The notes: generated from the sequence alone by a model not told the origin. DNA of 64,000 nucleotides from Siderastrea radians (GCA_964017195.1 OZ024896.1:5077487-5141486); one strand, 5' to 3'; positions 1 through 12,200 are shown, numbered from the stretch's first letter. A program made the numbers and translations.

Positions 1-59
1 AAATTCGATTAATTGAAAACTAGAGGCGAGATGTCACCTTAAACTTTCGTAACATGGTA

Positions 60-300
60 AACTTTTTTTTTTAACATGGTAAACTTAATTAATACTTTTA
101 ATTTGTTTTCGGAGCGGACAAATAGGTCGTTTATTTAGTGCGAAATGAGCTCAGCTAACATTTTAAAAAAGCCAACAGCAGCTTGGATTCTGTTCCCTAA
201 ATTTTTCTGTGATTCAAATTTTTTTCGAGTAATCTGAACAGAACAACCTGTCTTAGCTTACACAAATATCCCTTTAATAGCCTTGAAACAAACTGAGAAA
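60..300. repeat. Diverged dispersed repeat, copy of 35.86-36.06 kb
   Basis: This stretch aligns by eye with about 35,860-36,060. Both contain, in the same order, a GGAGxGGACAAATA block, a GTCGTTTA block, a TCAGCTAxCATTTT block, a GATTCTGTT(T/C)CC block and a TTAGCTTACACAAATAT block. The match is interrupted by indels. It is probably part of the same repeat family as the 24-39 kb array, and no reading frame is conserved between the two copies. The rest of 1-2360 holds no gene I can support. Confidence 0.65.
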
Positions 301-1208
301 ACAGGAAACAGAAAAAGTAGACAGAAGGAGTGCTCGTGTCTCGTAAGATTTAGCACATTTGAAGCTACTTCTTTTTCAATTCATGACGTAGAACTGTCTA
401 CAATTTTCAGCTTAATCCACCAAAACCTGATGAAATACGTACAAATCGCCCTAGTAGGCGCTTCAAAGCTGCTTTTATTTTATTGATTTCTTGTGGCAGG
501 GCGTCAGCGACGCGTCCGGCGAATTAATGCGATTGCCTTTGTATTGAAGATATCAACGTTCTGTTTTTTTAAGTCCCAGTTAAACTTCCGTCTTTTATTG
601 GCATCGTTTCCACTGATTTTCTACTGAGAATTTAGTCTAATCGGAAATCGTTTTGCACCAAAAGTTCGGCTTCTAAATCGCTTTCTGTCCCTCTATCCCG
701 CCTTCTGAGAACCAAGTTAAATGTATCTTAAACAATTGTTCCTCTCTAAATTCTCAGACTAGAACAAGTACAAAACAGAACCGACCACGAGCTTCTTCGG
801 CCAAAAAGTCACGACACTCCCATGCAAGGAAGTTTTCTTTAGAACTGTTCAAAAATGCCAGTTAAATTGCGACTGAAGTATCAGCATTGAAATTTAATTT
901 TACTTTTTGGGGAGAGACTAACTTTTAACTTGAACATATCAGTGGGATACCTTTTGCCACTAACAGTTGATTTTTCTTTCCACTTTTTGCAGACCTAATG
1001 GGATTTTGCACAGTGATCGTGAAAGAGTGATCACAGAGGAATTTTTTTGTCTCCATTTTCACATTCGACAATCAATAGGTAAACTCTTTCAGGTTTAATT
1101 GTTCAGTTTTTACATTATACAATGTGACTTAGGAAGTCAAACATTTTACCAACCCTTCTGCCTGCAGAGATTTCTAATGACCGTCCCACGGTACGTCGAG
1201 ATCTGTAT

Positions 1209-1276
1209 CTCTTGGTTGTTGTTGTTGTTGCTGTTGTTTTGTCTTGTTTGTTTTTGTCTTGTTGTTGTTGTTTGAT
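1209..1276. repeat. TTG-rich microsatellite
   Basis: This is an imperfect run of TTG/TGT triplets followed by a GATGTAA block. The same TTG-run-then-GATGTAA arrangement occurs near 24,350-24,400 and 29,820-29,865, so this may be an old relic of the same repeat unit rather than an independent microsatellite. Short open frames on the minus strand here are low-complexity artefacts. Confidence 0.6.
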
Positions 1277-2172
1277 GTAAAAATGTTTCCAAGCTGTCTT
1301 CTGCAAGCTGTGCTTTGAATTGTAGTCTCCCTTATATATATCTTTTTTCTGGGGTGGTCAACGCTTGATTGGATGACCACAATGTTGTAAAGTTTAAAAC
1401 AACTTTGCTAAATGGTCGGGGCATTTGTGCCTTCGTAAAACCAAAATGAATTTTTCAATTGGCTGATAATGCGAAACTCTTACCGTCTGCTTTCGGGAAG
1501 AAACAGAAAAGAAGAGTTTGAAAATTAAATCAATGGGAAAAAATGGAGAAGAGACTACTGATTCCAGCAATGTTATGAATCAAATCTACAATTTTATTTG
1601 GGAATTATCTAAAGATAAGCCGAGAATAATAATTGATCAGTCAACTCGTTATTTCCTTTAAGACACTTGTTCAGTTAATTTATTTAACACGTGCGACATG
1701 TGCGAGGACCAGTTAACATATCGTTAAATATCATTGCGCCATACAACTGCAATATTATGTAATCAAAAGTGGATATCTGCACGTCATTCGTAACTCAACA
1801 AAACGTTAATAAGAGCACTCGTCCTGTTGTGTCTGCAGGTCATCGAACCTATCATACCGGTTTGCACACATTAAACGCCTTATTTCTCACTTTGCTCCGA
1901 TATACTTAATATCACTGAGCGTAAATCATTGATAAACGATATGAGTTATTACTCCAGCCAGCAGGAACCCACAGAGACCTTACTTGGCTGTGTCTGAAAC
2001 ATCAACCGAAAAATGACAATTAACACAAAATGTCTGTAAGATATAGTTTGATGTTGTAGCGACATTCCTCTCTTGAGAATACCGAAGATCTCTCGAATAT
2101 CAACGAATCTGCACAAGAGCTCACAGAAATAACCACAGGAATGTGCTGACGTGGCCTTGGCCTGCTTACAGA

Positions 2173-2202
2173 ATCTCGTGGTTGCTATAACAACCACGAG
2201 AT
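2173..2202. other. Perfect 12-bp hairpin upstream of the SNTX-like GTPase gene
   Basis: Two 12-base arms, ATCTCGTGGTTG and its reverse complement, are separated by the six-base loop CTATAA. The hairpin lies about 160-190 bp before the predicted start codon of the gene at 2362. It could be a leader or promoter structure, or simply a small palindromic relic. Confidence 0.4.
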
Positions 2203-2361
2203 AATAACAGTTAACTATATTTAATTCCAACAAAGTGTCTAAGTCATGAACACCAACTCCCTCAAAAAATACATAGAACAGGATTTTTATGCACATCTCT
2301 GTGATCATCATAGAATAGCTCACACCTTGTTTTAGAATGAAATAATTTTTTTTCCGCGAAA

Positions 2362-5300
2362 ATGTCATTCCTCCATAGCAAAATGAGTGAAACTGCAGTA
2401 CTCGAAATACCTTGTATCGGGCAGTCATTCCAGCTGGGGATGTTGTACGACTGTAGACGTGATCGCCTTATTCCAGACGTCACATTGTGGAATGGGGATA
2501 TTCTCAGCAACGGCTTGGCTTCCCGTCATGTGCCTCAATCTCAACATAAAATCTTCACGAATGACAGCTTGGACGATAAGATGGAAATGGTGGGAGCTAA
2601 TGCCAACTTCAGGCTGAGTCTTCTGTCAGGTCTGGTTGAGGTACCCAATTATGCCAGTTTCTTCAAGGATAGAGTGTCTATAAAGCAGCAGGCGAGAGTC
2701 ACACTGAAGTACGAGAGTGTCTCAACTTTTGAGGAACTCGATGTCAACTTACTGGGAAGAATTCCCCACGAAGAAAATGAAGAGCAGAAGAATGCCACCC
2801 ACTTTATATCGGGGATAACATATGGATCCAACACTTTCTTTGTTTTTGACCGGGAAGTGAAGCGTAACGAGAGTCGTGTGACCGTTGCTGAAGATATGAA
2901 ATTACTCATTTCCTCTTTGCCAAACGTTTCAAATCGAGACACGGGGTTACTTGGAAATGCCAAAGACATGACTTGTACAGTTTATGGTGATAACCCTCTG
3001 TCAGGAAGTACCATGAGTTTTGAAGAAGGCCTGAAGACCTTTGAAGAGGTGAGCAAGAATCATGGAACTGTGGTTCCCATTATAGCACGTCTTCAGCCTT
3101 TGAGTAGTTTGGAAATCGAAGCTGCAAGATTTTCAAATGTAATTAACGTCGACACGATTTCCCAGGTGTTGAACATTATGGAAAACTTTTCGGATTTGAA
3201 TATCCGTCTGGACGTTGTGAGCAAAAACACAGCGTTTTCAAATTTTTCAAGTATCCAGGAAAAGTTCTACAAGTTCAGAGAAATGATTTCCCAGTACCAG
3301 AATACCCTACAGAAGAATCTCTCGCATTTACTTACGAAAGTGAGAAGTGGCGATGCAGATGAAGAAGAACTCGTAATAATGCTAAAGGAGATAGCTGCAA
3401 CCCCATTCACTCAAACCTACCTGTCATCTTGGGTCGATAAAGCGGAGAAAGAAGTTAAGCTGTTGTCAACTTACTTAGACTACTTCAAGGGAATCCAATT
3501 CGCTTTCCAGCCAGACGAACTTGAAACTGTCATTCATTCTCTGGATTATGACAGAGTTGTCTGCTTTTCCTTTATGATCCCCAACTTCCAAGACAAGCAA
3601 CTGGAGGAAATGCACACCTACCTACGTACAGGGAAGTGGAGTGAGAACCTTCCCGACGAAAGAATCTGGTATGAAAATCCAGCCATCATAAAAGATTTTA
3701 AGTCCCAAGCCAGACGTTTCAGTACCTTTGCCAAGACTTCTGCAAACGACAACAACACCAAATTTGTTGTAACAAATGTCTTTAATGAGTGTAATGATGA
3801 TAAGGTGGCCTTTATTCAAACGTTCCAAGATGGCCAACCCACAGAACTGGAGGCGGGTGAATTTCCTCCTCAATCATCGCCAGTCGGTGCACATGTTAAT
3901 GATGTTGGCTCAGCCATTAAATCGGGGCCGAAGGCCAGCGCCAGCACCAGGACCGTCTTTGATTCTGAAACGACTATCAAGGAGACAAGTTTTAAGACAC
4001 CTACTGTTCCAAGAGAGTCGCAAAAATTCACTGGGCCAGAGGCACAGATTGAAGAGCGTCACCAGGTGGTACCTGAGTCAAGCAGTAAAAATGACGTAAT
4101 GACCGATGAATCGCACTCAGATGTGAAGTTTGGTGGGACTGCTTTTGATGAAAAAGGAAAGAAAAAGAAGAAGAAAAGAAAAAAGAAAGGAAAGAGTAAT
4201 CTTGTCGACCCTGGTGATGCCTCTCCTTCGGCACTGTATGACGAAAAGATTCCCGTTGCAGGCGGGCATGAGTTTCCAACACCCGACACTGGTGGTACGA
4301 AAATGCAGGCAGGATCTTCCACTTTTAGATTAGCAGAGCAAATTCGCCTTCAATCAGAAGAGATCGAAAGCGGAAATAACAGTGGTTCTGTTTCTATCTA
4401 CAAGATTCCCACGATAGAAACGATGAGAAACGACGAGAAAAAACTTGTCAAGAAATGTCTCAAATACCCACAAGAAAGAGCAAATGAGACCACTGGAGGA
4501 AGGCCGCAAGAAAAAGTTCTTATGGTGATGGGAGCCACTGGTGCTGGTAAAAGCACTCTTATCAATGGAATGGTCAACTACATATTAGGCGTTGAGTGGC
4601 AAGATAAATTTCGATTTAAGCTTGTCGACGAAACTGTTTCATCGCAAGCTCACAGTGTTACAAAGGAAATTACTGCATACACTATCCATCCCGTGGAGGG
4701 GTCTGCACTCCCTTACACCTTTACTATAATCGACACTCCTGGTTATGGTGACACTGAGGGATTGACAAGGGACTTATTTATCACAGGCCAAATAAAAGAA
4801 TTCTTTTCTCTTATGCCCCCCGTTGGCATAGACCACCTTGACGGCATTGGATTTGTCACTCAGTCTTCCCTTGCAAGGCTTACTCCAACGCAGAAGTACA
4901 TCTTCGATGCCATTCTTTCCATATTTGGCAAGAATATGGAAAACAACATCTTCATGATGGTTACTTTTGCAGATGGTCAGCATCCTCCAGTTTTGACTGC
5001 AATCAATAAAGCCCAAATATCCTATCGAACGTTTTTCAAATTCAACAATTCAGCTCTGTTTGCCGCAAATACCAGTTCTGGTTTTGATCAAATGTTTTGG
5101 CAGATGGGAGTTGCGTCATTTGATGAATTTTTTTGTCAATTTCAGTCTGTCGAGAGCGTAAACCTTGAACAAACTAACCAAGTCTTGAGCGAAAGGGAAC
5201 GCTTAGAGGTTCTTGTTGAAGGCCTGAATCCGCAAATAAAAGAGGGACTTGCAAAACTTGAGGAAATGCGCCGCGAAAAACTTGTGATTCTTAAGCATGA

Positions 5301-6012
5301 AACTGAAATGGAACACAACAAAGATTTCAATTTTATGGTTGATGTAATGAAGACGAAAAAAACTGACCTCCAAGGAACCGGTAGAAACACAACTACATGC
5401 CTAGGCTGCAACTTTACATGTCACAAAGATTGCGCGATTGCCGACAACAGTGAAAAAAAAGGATGTGTTGCTATGGGTGTCGATGGGAATTGCGAAGTTT
5501 GTAGCGGCAATTGCTATTGGGAGCGGCACAAGAATGTCCCTTACTTGATAGAACATGAAATTGTCAAAGAGAAGAGAACATCAGAGGATCTAAAAAAGAA
5601 ATACAACATGGCAGCTTCAGGCAAGATCAGGGTGGAGGGGATTATTAAAGAGCTGGAGAGGCAATACTACGAATTGAGACTGAAAGTCATAACCCAGATG
5701 TACGACGTTCGGATGTGTCTTCAAAGGTTGGATGAAATTGCTTTGAAGCCCAATCCGCTTACAGAAGTGGAATACATTGAGCTGCTGATCGAGACCGAAA
5801 AGCAAGAAGGCCAACCAGGATTCATGGATCGCGTGAAAGCCCTCGAGGAGGTCAAAAGCACCGCTGCAATGTTTTCTAAGATAAAAAGTACTGACGAAAT
5901 TCCGCAGTTATTAGAAGAAGTTTTACCGAAAGAAGACGTAAACTGTGGTACTTCAGGCCCACGACAAGAACAAAGCTATTCCAGAACGGGTTTAAAGTGT
6001 GTAATACAGTGA
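2362..6012 (+). CDS. Stonustoxin-like (MACPF-type) protein fused to a P-loop GTPase with a Cys/His-rich module
   Basis: This 1216-residue open frame has no internal intron. Residues about 15-490 resemble the fish stonustoxin/neoverrucotoxin family. A MACPF/CDC-like part begins with the typical LEIPxxGxxFQLGMLYDCR motif, followed by a FAT-like helical part (about 262-352) and a thioredoxin-like part (about 354-490). The usual C-terminal PRY-SPRY is absent. A Ser/Lys-rich linker with a polylysine tract (about 597-612) leads to a G domain: Walker A GATGAGKS at 724-731, DTPG at 791-794 and TFADG at 868-872. A Cys/His module (first Cys 1013, last His 1056) and a helical tail follow. An alternative start is Met8 (2383), because CCATAG at 2373-2378 could be a splice acceptor just before it. 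Many animal SNTX-like proteins are not venom components. Pore formation is untested and should not be assumed; a defence or membrane role is inference. Related genes lie at 22.1 and 50.7 kb on the same strand. Confidence 0.9.
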   Translation: MSFLHSKMSETAVLEIPCIGQSFQLGMLYDCRRDRLIPDVTLWNGDILSNGLASRHVPQSQHKIFTNDSLDDKMEMVGANANFRLSLLSGLVEVPNYASFFKDRVSIKQQARVTLKYESVSTFEELDVNLLGRIPHEENEEQKNATHFISGITYGSNTFFVFDREVKRNESRVTVAEDMKLLISSLPNVSNRDTGLLGNAKDMTCTVYGDNPLSGSTMSFEEGLKTFEEVSKNHGTVVPIIARLQPLSSLEIEAARFSNVINVDTISQVLNIMENFSDLNIRLDVVSKNTAFSNFSSIQEKFYKFREMISQYQNTLQKNLSHLLTKVRSGDADEEELVIMLKEIAATPFTQTYLSSWVDKAEKEVKLLSTYLDYFKGIQFAFQPDELETVIHSLDYDRVVCFSFMIPNFQDKQLEEMHTYLRTGKWSENLPDERIWYENPAIIKDFKSQARRFSTFAKTSANDNNTKFVVTNVFNECNDDKVAFIQTFQDGQPTELEAGEFPPQSSPVGAHVNDVGSAIKSGPKASASTRTVFDSETTIKETSFKTPTVPRESQKFTGPEAQIEERHQVVPESSSKNDVMTDESHSDVKFGGTAFDEKGKKKKKKRKKKGKSNLVDPGDASPSALYDEKIPVAGGHEFPTPDTGGTKMQAGSSTFRLAEQIRLQSEEIESGNNSGSVSIYKIPTIETMRNDEKKLVKKCLKYPQERANETTGGRPQEKVLMVMGATGAGKSTLINGMVNYILGVEWQDKFRFKLVDETVSSQAHSVTKEITAYTIHPVEGSALPYTFTIIDTPGYGDTEGLTRDLFITGQIKEFFSLMPPVGIDHLDGIGFVTQSSLARLTPTQKYIFDAILSIFGKNMENNIFMMVTFADGQHPPVLTAINKAQISYRTFFKFNNSALFAANTSSGFDQMFWQMGVASFDEFFCQFQSVESVNLEQTNQVLSERERLEVLVEGLNPQIKEGLAKLEEMRREKLVILKHETEMEHNKDFNFMVDVMKTKKTDLQGTGRNTTTCLGCNFTCHKDCAIADNSEKKGCVAMGVDGNCEVCSGNCYWERHKNVPYLIEHEIVKEKRTSEDLKKKYNMAASGKIRVEGIIKELERQYYELRLKVITQMYDVRMCLQRLDEIALKPNPLTEVEYIELLIETEKQEGQPGFMDRVKALEEVKSTAAMFSKIKSTDEIPQLLEEVLPKEDVNCGTSGPRQEQSYSRTGLKCVIQ

Positions 6013-6039
6013 AATTTATTACATTTCGGCAAGCTTCTA

Positions 6040-6045
6040 ATTAAA
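6040..6045 (+). terminator. Candidate poly(A) signal (ATTAAA) of the SNTX-like GTPase gene
   Basis: The common variant hexamer ATTAAA lies 28 bp after the stop codon. It is the nearest recognisable polyadenylation signal. I cannot see the cleavage site itself. Confidence 0.4.
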
Positions 6046-8930
6046 TTGTGTAACCGCAAAATATTTCAAATGCTCACAATAGTCAAGCAGACAAGAACTG
6101 CATGGAACACTGGTTTACCTTGGTTTTAGGAGATCTGCCAGTATATGCTGATACACTTGAAGCATGCCCTAAAACACTTGAAGCATGCCCAAAATTGACC
6201 GTTTGGATTCTTATTATTATTTCGCGTTTTTGTCAGTTAAGACACGTTTGAATTTCTTTTACATTAATTGAAAGTCATTAAAGGACCATATAGAAGAGGT
6301 GAAAAACAGCTCCATTATTACGAGGATTTGTTCACCCAGGTAGTTAGAAGTACAAATACAACTCCTTGCTCAGTTGTTGCTGATAAGGCAACTAATATTA
6401 ATAATTTGAAAGACTTAAATTTGTCCAAACAAATATGGAAGCTCTTTGTTGCAGCATTCTGCATTCTGTTTCTGCACTTTAGATCACATTTATAGAGGTG
6501 TGGTTGTTATACAACTTCTTGTAAAAAGCTTATAGGCTCGTCAAAGATTTTTTTACCTCTGAAAATGACTTAAAACTCCCATGATCTCCGGTTACATTGT
6601 TGTAAAGTAATTATCGTTTTAGCGGCTTTTACTGAGAAGAGGCTTTCTTGACAATAACCGTAGAAGCAGGGTAATTTTGATGAACGGTCGAAACGCCCCA
6701 TAGTCAAGGTTAAGAAATATTAATTGTAGCACGACAGAAATCACTGTCAAAGTTGTTAGTTATACCTTTACTGATTTTAGAGGAACTTTGTTTAACATAC
6801 AAATTAAAAGAGCGATTGACAGTTTAGTTACAAAGGCTTCCAGGCCATTCCTGTTTGAAGTTAAGTTAATTCTAGTTTCGTAGTAGATACTGGCATTACA
6901 TTCGAATATCTATTCAAAGTTGTAGTTTCGTTACCAAGGGTAGTGCCACACTGGTATCAACTTACAATGTTTCGACTTTGCGCCTTTTTTTGTTTAAAGC
7001 AAAAATAAGGTCAAAGTTACCTGTAAAGTACTGGTAGATAATATTAATCAATTTACCTCGATCAAATCACGAAAATGTAATTTATCTTCACGAAGATGTG
7101 ACATAGTTTTGGTAATGTTAGTTTGGAGTATTTAACCCCTCCAATTTCTATATGAAGGAATTAATCAACATTTGTCCAAGTTTGAGTCTAACATGTGGTA
7201 AATAACACCATTTTATAGGTTAAAAAATGCATTGGTTAGTTAGACAACTAATAGTTAAGTTAAGATAACTTAACTAGTCCGACTAGAACTAGTTGCACTA
7301 GTTGCACAGGATGCCACAATCATTATAGTACTATGTAGTCTGTTTACATTTGGATTTCTATTTCAAGTAATGATATTGCATAGTTAGGGATAACAGTTAT
7401 CTCGAAGGCGAGTGGCAGATCATACAATTCATTAAATGCTTATAACTATTTACTAATTATCCTAAAAACTATTAAATAAAACACTAAAAAGTTCATTACC
7501 GCTATACTGTGTGAATCTAAAAACCGTGAACACTTTCATTAAACTTCCAAATGGCTCACAGTGCAGCTATAGAGAAAATGGAAGACGAATTATCATTTGC
7601 CAAAAAAGCCAGTTGGCTCCATCACCATCTGTTTGCTTACAATTCCTGCAGACGATCTCTGATTCGATGGATAGCTACGAAAATCGACACATAAAAGTCA
7701 GACAGAAGTTTCACGGTTTAATTCTGTCAGTAGAACGTTATGTATTGTAGCCTTTAATGCTAGTGTAGAAGAGCAAACCGATAACGGTGGACGTTGCAAC
7801 CCTAAGACTGCGATGACAAAGACAACATGTTTGCTGAGAAGCAGTTGTGGAGAACCTTGGCCGGTGCGCTGCCAGAGTTCTTGATTTGTGCAGACCAATT
7901 AACGGCTTTGGAGTCAAGACACACAACCAGGATGTATTTACTATGTATGTGAGTCATGTGAGTAGTAACTACATGATGAACCACAGTTCAGTTGGCGGAG
8001 TGGTCGTTATGAAGCGCTGTAAATGTACTGTATGCCGTAGGATATGTTAAATGCACCACTTATGAGCTTTTGAGCTTCTCTCGGATGTCTCAGATATAAA
8101 GTTTTCTTGCCAACCACACGTGCATTGAGATGAAGGATATATATTGAGATATCAGTCAGCTGTTATGACGGTTCCATGGTATTTCTATGCTAAAGTCTGG
8201 CACGGCTGCAACTGAAACTTGATGTTCAAATTTCTTTACCACAAAACAACCCTGTATCGCTTTCATAGACAAATAGCCACACGAACTGTTGAGACCTCGT
8301 GTTGACACAAATGACTGAAAATGGTTATCTCAGAACGTTTTTGACGTTTCCCCGTCTATATTATTAATCAAATGGTTTGAACTTGTTTGTTTGGTATTGC
8401 TGTTAGTAATTGATTATATATCACTGAAAACTTCAAAAAATAGGTCAACGGTCTGTTCTTCGTAACTGATACCACTGTTCTCAGTATTGATAGAATGAAT
8501 TAATAGGATATGATCAATACACTACAAATTCAAAATATCTGCGTGGCATGATCAGCCCCAAAGACAGCCGCAGCAGATGCCATGCCAATCACGACGGGAC
8601 TCAATTTATCTCTCCCGTGCTGACCAACCTCCAAGCATGGATGAAGGAGGCAAATAGTACTGTACTTTACTCATCCAAAAAAGGCCCCATTTTGGGGTTA
8701 AAACAGATTTGCAGTGTAACGGCCGGACTATTTCAGGCCATTTTCGCACGTAGAACAAAACTAACAAAGACCTAAGCGAAGCCAGAAAAAATTACGATGA
8801 ACTTCAAAACTGATTTTCATCCGCCACAGATAAATCAAAACTTGTCCAAATTGAGTGAAAATTTAATGCCTAAAAGTAAAGTAGTAGATTTAAATTCCTG
8901 ATGGTAAACCTATGTGAGTACTTGATACTG
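6046..8930. other. Intergenic stretch, no supported gene
   Basis: The sequence is AT-rich with only short, compositionally biased open frames. The one local repeat I see is a tandem duplication of about 20 bp near 6,155-6,195 (ACACTTGAAGCATGCCC occurs twice). I see no RNA gene and no conserved frame. Confidence 0.5.
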
Positions 8931-8939
8931 CGTATATGT

Positions 8940-9260
8940 TCCATTTCAAAGGACTACTTCAACGCTTGGATCATGCTCTAGTGCTGGCAGACAAGAACCG
9001 AAGGAACTTCAGCTGATGAGGTTTGAAGCTGCCAAGTGTACATCAACAAAAAATACCTCCACAAAGATGAAAAGTGTTGGCGTATGGGGACGTAAACGCA
9101 GACAGGAAAAGACCACCTTAATCGTGCCTGTGGTATACAAGATTGTCAAAAACGTAGTGACGTCAGGAGGATCTCTTAAGACAAACAACTGAGCAAGAAA
9201 CACACATTTTACGTGCTGAGGTTGGCTTTCTAAAGAGACCATGACTTTTGCTTCGACATT
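8940..9260. repeat. Segment homologous to 55.95-56.25 kb
   Basis: Blocks such as GCTGCCAAGTG, TGGxGACGTAA, ATCGTGCCTG/GTCGTGCCTG, GTGATGTCAGG/GTGACGTCAGG and TGCTGAGGTTGG occur in the same order here and at about 56,020-56,240. The homologous pair at 10,900-11,060 and 56,930-57,080 is also in order. In both places the segment lies downstream of a GTPase-family gene, which suggests that gene and flank were duplicated together. It is open for 116 codons at 55,866-56,216 but not here, so coding status is doubtful. Confidence 0.6.
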
Positions 9261-9299
9261 GTCTGTAACAGTTGCTCCAGGAAGGGGGGAAGGGGAAGG

Positions 9300-12200
9300 A
9301 GGGGTGGGGGGACTCAAGTATTAGTGACGGGAAGGTGCAAATGAGGCCAAATTTTTTATACCCCTATAAGTGCCATTAGCCTAAAAATATACCCCCGAAA
9401 TAGTTCAACGGCCCAGAACAGTGGCTAAAAACGGTCCTTTTTATTTGCGTGTGAAAAAAAAGAGAGTTGGAGATAGTTTATGCTTCCACCTTTATAGCTG
9501 CGTGTTAATGACAGTGATGTAATTGTTTGACATGAAATCGAGAACCCTAAGGTACGCACGTCTTTTATGAATCGTAAAAGAGCCGTTCCTGCCAAAATCT
9601 GAAGAAAATTCCTGTTCCCAAAAAAGCCCAAATCGCTAATTTCAAACCCCCAAAAGGCCTTTACAACTCAACGTCACTAATATACCTGAGTCATATACCT
9701 GAGGCTACTTTCTCACTTAAATTAATACTAAGAAGCAAAACACTTGTTTGAGTGAAACAAATCGGACGAGTTCGGAACATTTGTTACTCAGTAACTCACC
9801 TTCAGTTGGCCGGGAAGATTTCTTGTATAATTCGTTCAAATTGTAAGAGAAACTCATGTCTATTATCAAGATGGTTGTTTAGGTTGTAGTGATTTTACTA
9901 TTGCGAGGATGTTTTTTTTAATTTTCGACTTTTTAATTAAGGGGTAGAGAGATCAATGGACACCGGTGTCTGTAGGTTGCATCGTAAGGGACCTTCAGCA
10001 AGTATGAGGACGACGGCATCAAGAACGGCACAAACCAAACGTTTAATTAGCAAAACAATAACCTGCAGGTGCGTTATACAGTTTAGTAGATTTATTTGCT
10101 GTCCGCTGCAAAAAAACGGCGTATAATGAGTTTTATGGAGAACGTGAACTCACAACCAGTTACTTTTTGTTTTTCTTTTTCAACTTGAACGCTTCCCAGT
10201 CAATTCAGTTCCTGAACAATTCGGTCACACTGTAAAATTTGAACAAGTTGAAATAATCACGAAGTAGCTCAAGTAACATGGATTCATGTTTAAAAGTCAT
10301 GATCTTGTTGCCGTTGTCGTCGTTCACAGCAGTCAAACGTGCGACGCGTGTGCAGTTATGGCCATAATTTTGCAAAGGAAATACCGACAAGTGTGGTAAG
10401 TTACACTTTAACCGCAAAATTTAACGCCGTTTCTGAAAACTTAATCTTTTTAAATTGAGTAAGTGTTCATAATAAAGTAACTCATATCCACAAGATCTAC
10501 TGGCGCGAAATTAGGTTTGTCGAGACATTTTACGCATTGTTTTCATACGAACTTCACGCTCGTAAAACGTTTGATCTGATTCAAACTTCAAGGTTCTAAA
10601 AAACCGGAAGTGGACGTGGGCGTTTGCGTTTGACCCCGCTGTGAATCGTAGTCGTGACTGCTTAAGACTGGTTTCCATATGATCGCTACGATTACTGTGA
10701 TCGCTGCAAAAAATGTTCACTAATCGTTGCCATCATGTGGAAACCACTTTTAAGTTATGGTAGTGATCACAGCAATCCTATGGAAACAGGTTATATGGAA
10801 ACTACTCAGTGATCAAAGTCGCAACGACAGCTCAACTTTTTGGCAACGATCGTAAATCGTGATCAGCATTACAACAAAATGCTGATAAAGAAACACCAGC
10901 TTTCAATATTTCTGTTGGTTCATTCCGCTTTGAAACCTTGTAATAGAAAGCTTTATAAAGTTCTGGCTTTAATGCCGCTATACCGTATGGCTTTTTTTTT
11001 TTTATTCTAATGAGCTAAAACATTAAGTTAGCGTAGACCACATTGGTGCCTAGGAACCAGTATAAAGATCGCGCTTTTATCTAGATACTGTGCCCAGAAA
11101 CGCCACGGCCATTGCATGCGGAAGTAGCGCACGGGAAGAATTTCATCCTTGCCAGCTTTTCCCCCCGCGTTTTTGCGCGGCTATAGAGCAAATATGTGGC
11201 GGGTGCAAAGTGGACATGCAAACGAAGAAACCAACGCGCTTTTTAAACAATTGTGGCGAAAAGGTGGTCTACTATTCTGTGGATAGCTTGACGAGCAACA
11301 AAGAACTTCACAAAACTGTATCCACAATACTTTAAGTTTGAACACTGAGGAATCGACTAACAACCCAACATATTGAAAGCAAACTAAGCAATCTCAGAAG
11401 TGGATATGCAAAACTCAAAATTAGAATAATTTGGCTTGAAAAAAGTGGTACTCAGTGCGAAGGCAGCACTGGCTCCAGGGCTGATAAATGTTAAACAAAG
11501 GGATAACCAGGAGGTCAAGACCTAGTTCTTTACCATCTTCACAAGTTTCTTCCTTATTTTGTTAACAACTGACTCAGTTTATTTAAAACAAAGAAGACAG
11601 GGAGATCAGGAGGGGGGTCAGAGCTAAACTTGCCTTTGTTGGCAGGGGGCGCTACATAACATTTTTCTATGTGAGGCTCATTTTTTTCAACCCCCCCCCC
11701 TTCCTGCTTATTATTGCACAGTCCCTTAATTTCGCAGATTGCCGATTTTTTGAGTTTCGCGGGAACAAATGTTCGCCAAATTGTATTTCAGACTTAACCA
11801 CTAGGAACAAATTTTCGCAGATTTCTTGCAATTTTCCCTCTGGTATTTGACACGGTAAAGTACGGAATTATATTTTCATACACAGAGTTAGGATATAACA
11901 ACATTCCATTTACGTTAAATCTAATCTATGGCTTATTGATTCCTCACCTGAACAGGCAAGATAATAGAACTCCTATCGTTTGTTCAATATTAATGATCGA
12001 CGTGACGATCGATGAAAGAAATTAATTGTAAACACAACGAATAATGCTAACAAGTTTCTATTTCTGCGCAGTTTCTTGTTGTCTTAAGAAGTCAAGCATT
12101 ACGAAACAATTTTGACTTGTGCCTTAGTGACGCTGTTGGAGTTTCTGCTTTAAAGTTTAAATTCGCTGCCAAGTGATTATTCTCCTCCATTTTTTCTCGC

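Noticed and set aside
1949..2510. Minus-strand frames overlapping the start of the SNTX-like gene
   Set aside because: They are antisense to a well-supported gene, with no domain.
11181..11363. Overlapping short frames on both strands near 11.1-11.4 kb
   Set aside because: Both are short and without domain or neighbour support; one has an Ala/Cys-rich translation typical of chance frames.
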